From NCBI GenBank assembly GCA_016764635.1, contig JAESRM010000007.1, positions 6,503 through 12,817 on the forward strand: DNA of 6,315 nucleotides. Direction: 5' to 3'. Origin of the DNA: Planctomycetota bacterium. Its GTDB lineage: Bacteria; Planctomycetota; UBA1135; GCA-002686595. Below the pieces are notes generated by a model, which was not told the DNA's origin, did no database searches, and saw nothing but the letters and a program-made list of their open reading frames with translations. Made by a program: the position numbers and the translations under genes. This document shows, piece by piece, positions 5,788 through 6,315 of the stretch (position 1 is its first letter; each line of letters opens with the position of its first letter).

Positions 5788-6315
5788 CTAGCGCTCCAGG
5801 GACACTTTCAGTGGCTTGTGCAGGTTGAAACTGTCCGGCTCCACTAGGGTCGAATAAGCCAATAGCTCTACGCCTTTGGCAGCCACCTCGCGCAGGGACT
5901 CGGTGTAGGCGGGGTCGATGTGCTCGGCGGGGGCGAAGGAGGTGACGTCCTTGCGGGAGACGATGTAGAGCATTACGGCGCGGTGGCCTTCTTTGACCAT
6001 GTCGGCCAGCTCGTACAGGTGCTTGCGACCGCGTACGGTGACGGCGTCGGGGAACATGGCTAGCTTGCCGTCCACCAGGGTCGTGTTTTTCACCTCGACG
6101 TAGCAGAGGCCCTTTTCCTTGTCTTCGAGCAGTACGTCGATGCGGCTGTTCTTGCCGTACTTGACCTCACGGCGAGCCGAGGCGTAGCCGGTCAGGGACG
6201 GGATGAGGCCCGCCTGGATGGCCTCGAAAGCCAAGGATTCCGGCAAGCCCGTGTCCACATTGACCCAGGTGCCGTTGACCTCGATGGTTTGCAGGGTGTA
6301 TTGCAGCTTGCGAGC
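5788..6315 (-). CDS. sfsA: SfsA family protein (sugar fermentation stimulation protein), 5' end outside window
   Basis: The frame is open from the window edge to TAG (5788-5790) and gives 175 residues beginning ARKLQYTLQTIEVNGTWVNV. A GTG at 6258 is internal, because matching SfsA sequence continues upstream of it. Full-length SfsA is roughly 230 aa, so about 55-60 N-terminal residues, most of the OB-fold domain, are missing. The C-terminal domain is complete. It carries REVKYGKNSRID (window residues 49-60), YVEVKNTTL (72-80), FPDAVTVRGRKHLYEL (88-103), and IDPAYTESLREVAAKGVELL. The spaced Asp60...Glu74-Val-Lys76 matches the PD-(D/E)XK-like nuclease core described for this family. In Escherichia coli SfsA is a nucleic-acid-binding protein linked genetically to maltose use; its biochemical role is not settled. 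It ends 102 bp before marR on the same strand, so cotranscription is possible. Confidence 0.95.
   Translation of the reverse strand, partial: ARKLQYTLQTIEVNGTWVNVDTGLPESLAFEAIQAGLIPSLTGYASARREVKYGKNSRIDVLLEDKEKGLCYVEVKNTTLVDGKLAMFPDAVTVRGRKHLYELADMVKEGHRAVMLYIVSRKDVTSFAPAEHIDPAYTESLREVAAKGVELLAYSTLVEPDSFNLHKPLKVSLER

Overview
The window looks like part of a bacterial chromosome of moderately high GC, with an AT-richer accessory insert on the left. The best taxonomic hint is a pair of predicted lipoproteins. One is a TPR protein with an LPSC lipobox. The other is an FG-GAP/VCBS propeller protein with an ASPIC/UnbV C-terminus (CRTAC1-like). This pairing is common in Planctomycetota, Acidobacteriota and related environmental phyla. 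The assignment is an inference and stops at that level.

Layout: positions 1-87 hold the last 28 codons of a plus-strand gene, perhaps a flavin-dependent oxidoreductase. Every other supported gene is on the minus strand and reads right to left. From the right edge these are: a 5'-truncated sfsA (5788-6315); a 102-bp gap carrying two abutting palindromes; a MarR-family regulator (5197-5685); a TPR lipoprotein (3820-5190); and a CRTAC1-like lipoprotein (2099-3817). The last three are separated by only 6 bp and 2 bp and almost certainly form one operon. The regulator probably binds the palindrome just in front of its own start codon and so controls the two envelope proteins.

A 309-bp gap (1790-2098) with no convincing gene follows. 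After it comes a three-gene overlapping cassette: a TIGR04255-family protein (1061-1789), a 165-aa hypothetical protein (580-1077) and a third hypothetical protein (162-656). The cassette is visibly AT-richer than its surroundings: one 60-base line at 841-900 has 21 G+C, against 42 in the line at 2221-2280. TIGR04255 is known for scattered distribution. I read this segment as horizontally acquired and of unknown function. It is the best candidate here for an undescribed system.

I found no rRNA, tRNA, CRISPR array, insertion sequence, integrase, attachment site or convincing rho-independent terminator. The 74 bp between the convergent ends at 87 and 162 holds nothing I can name.
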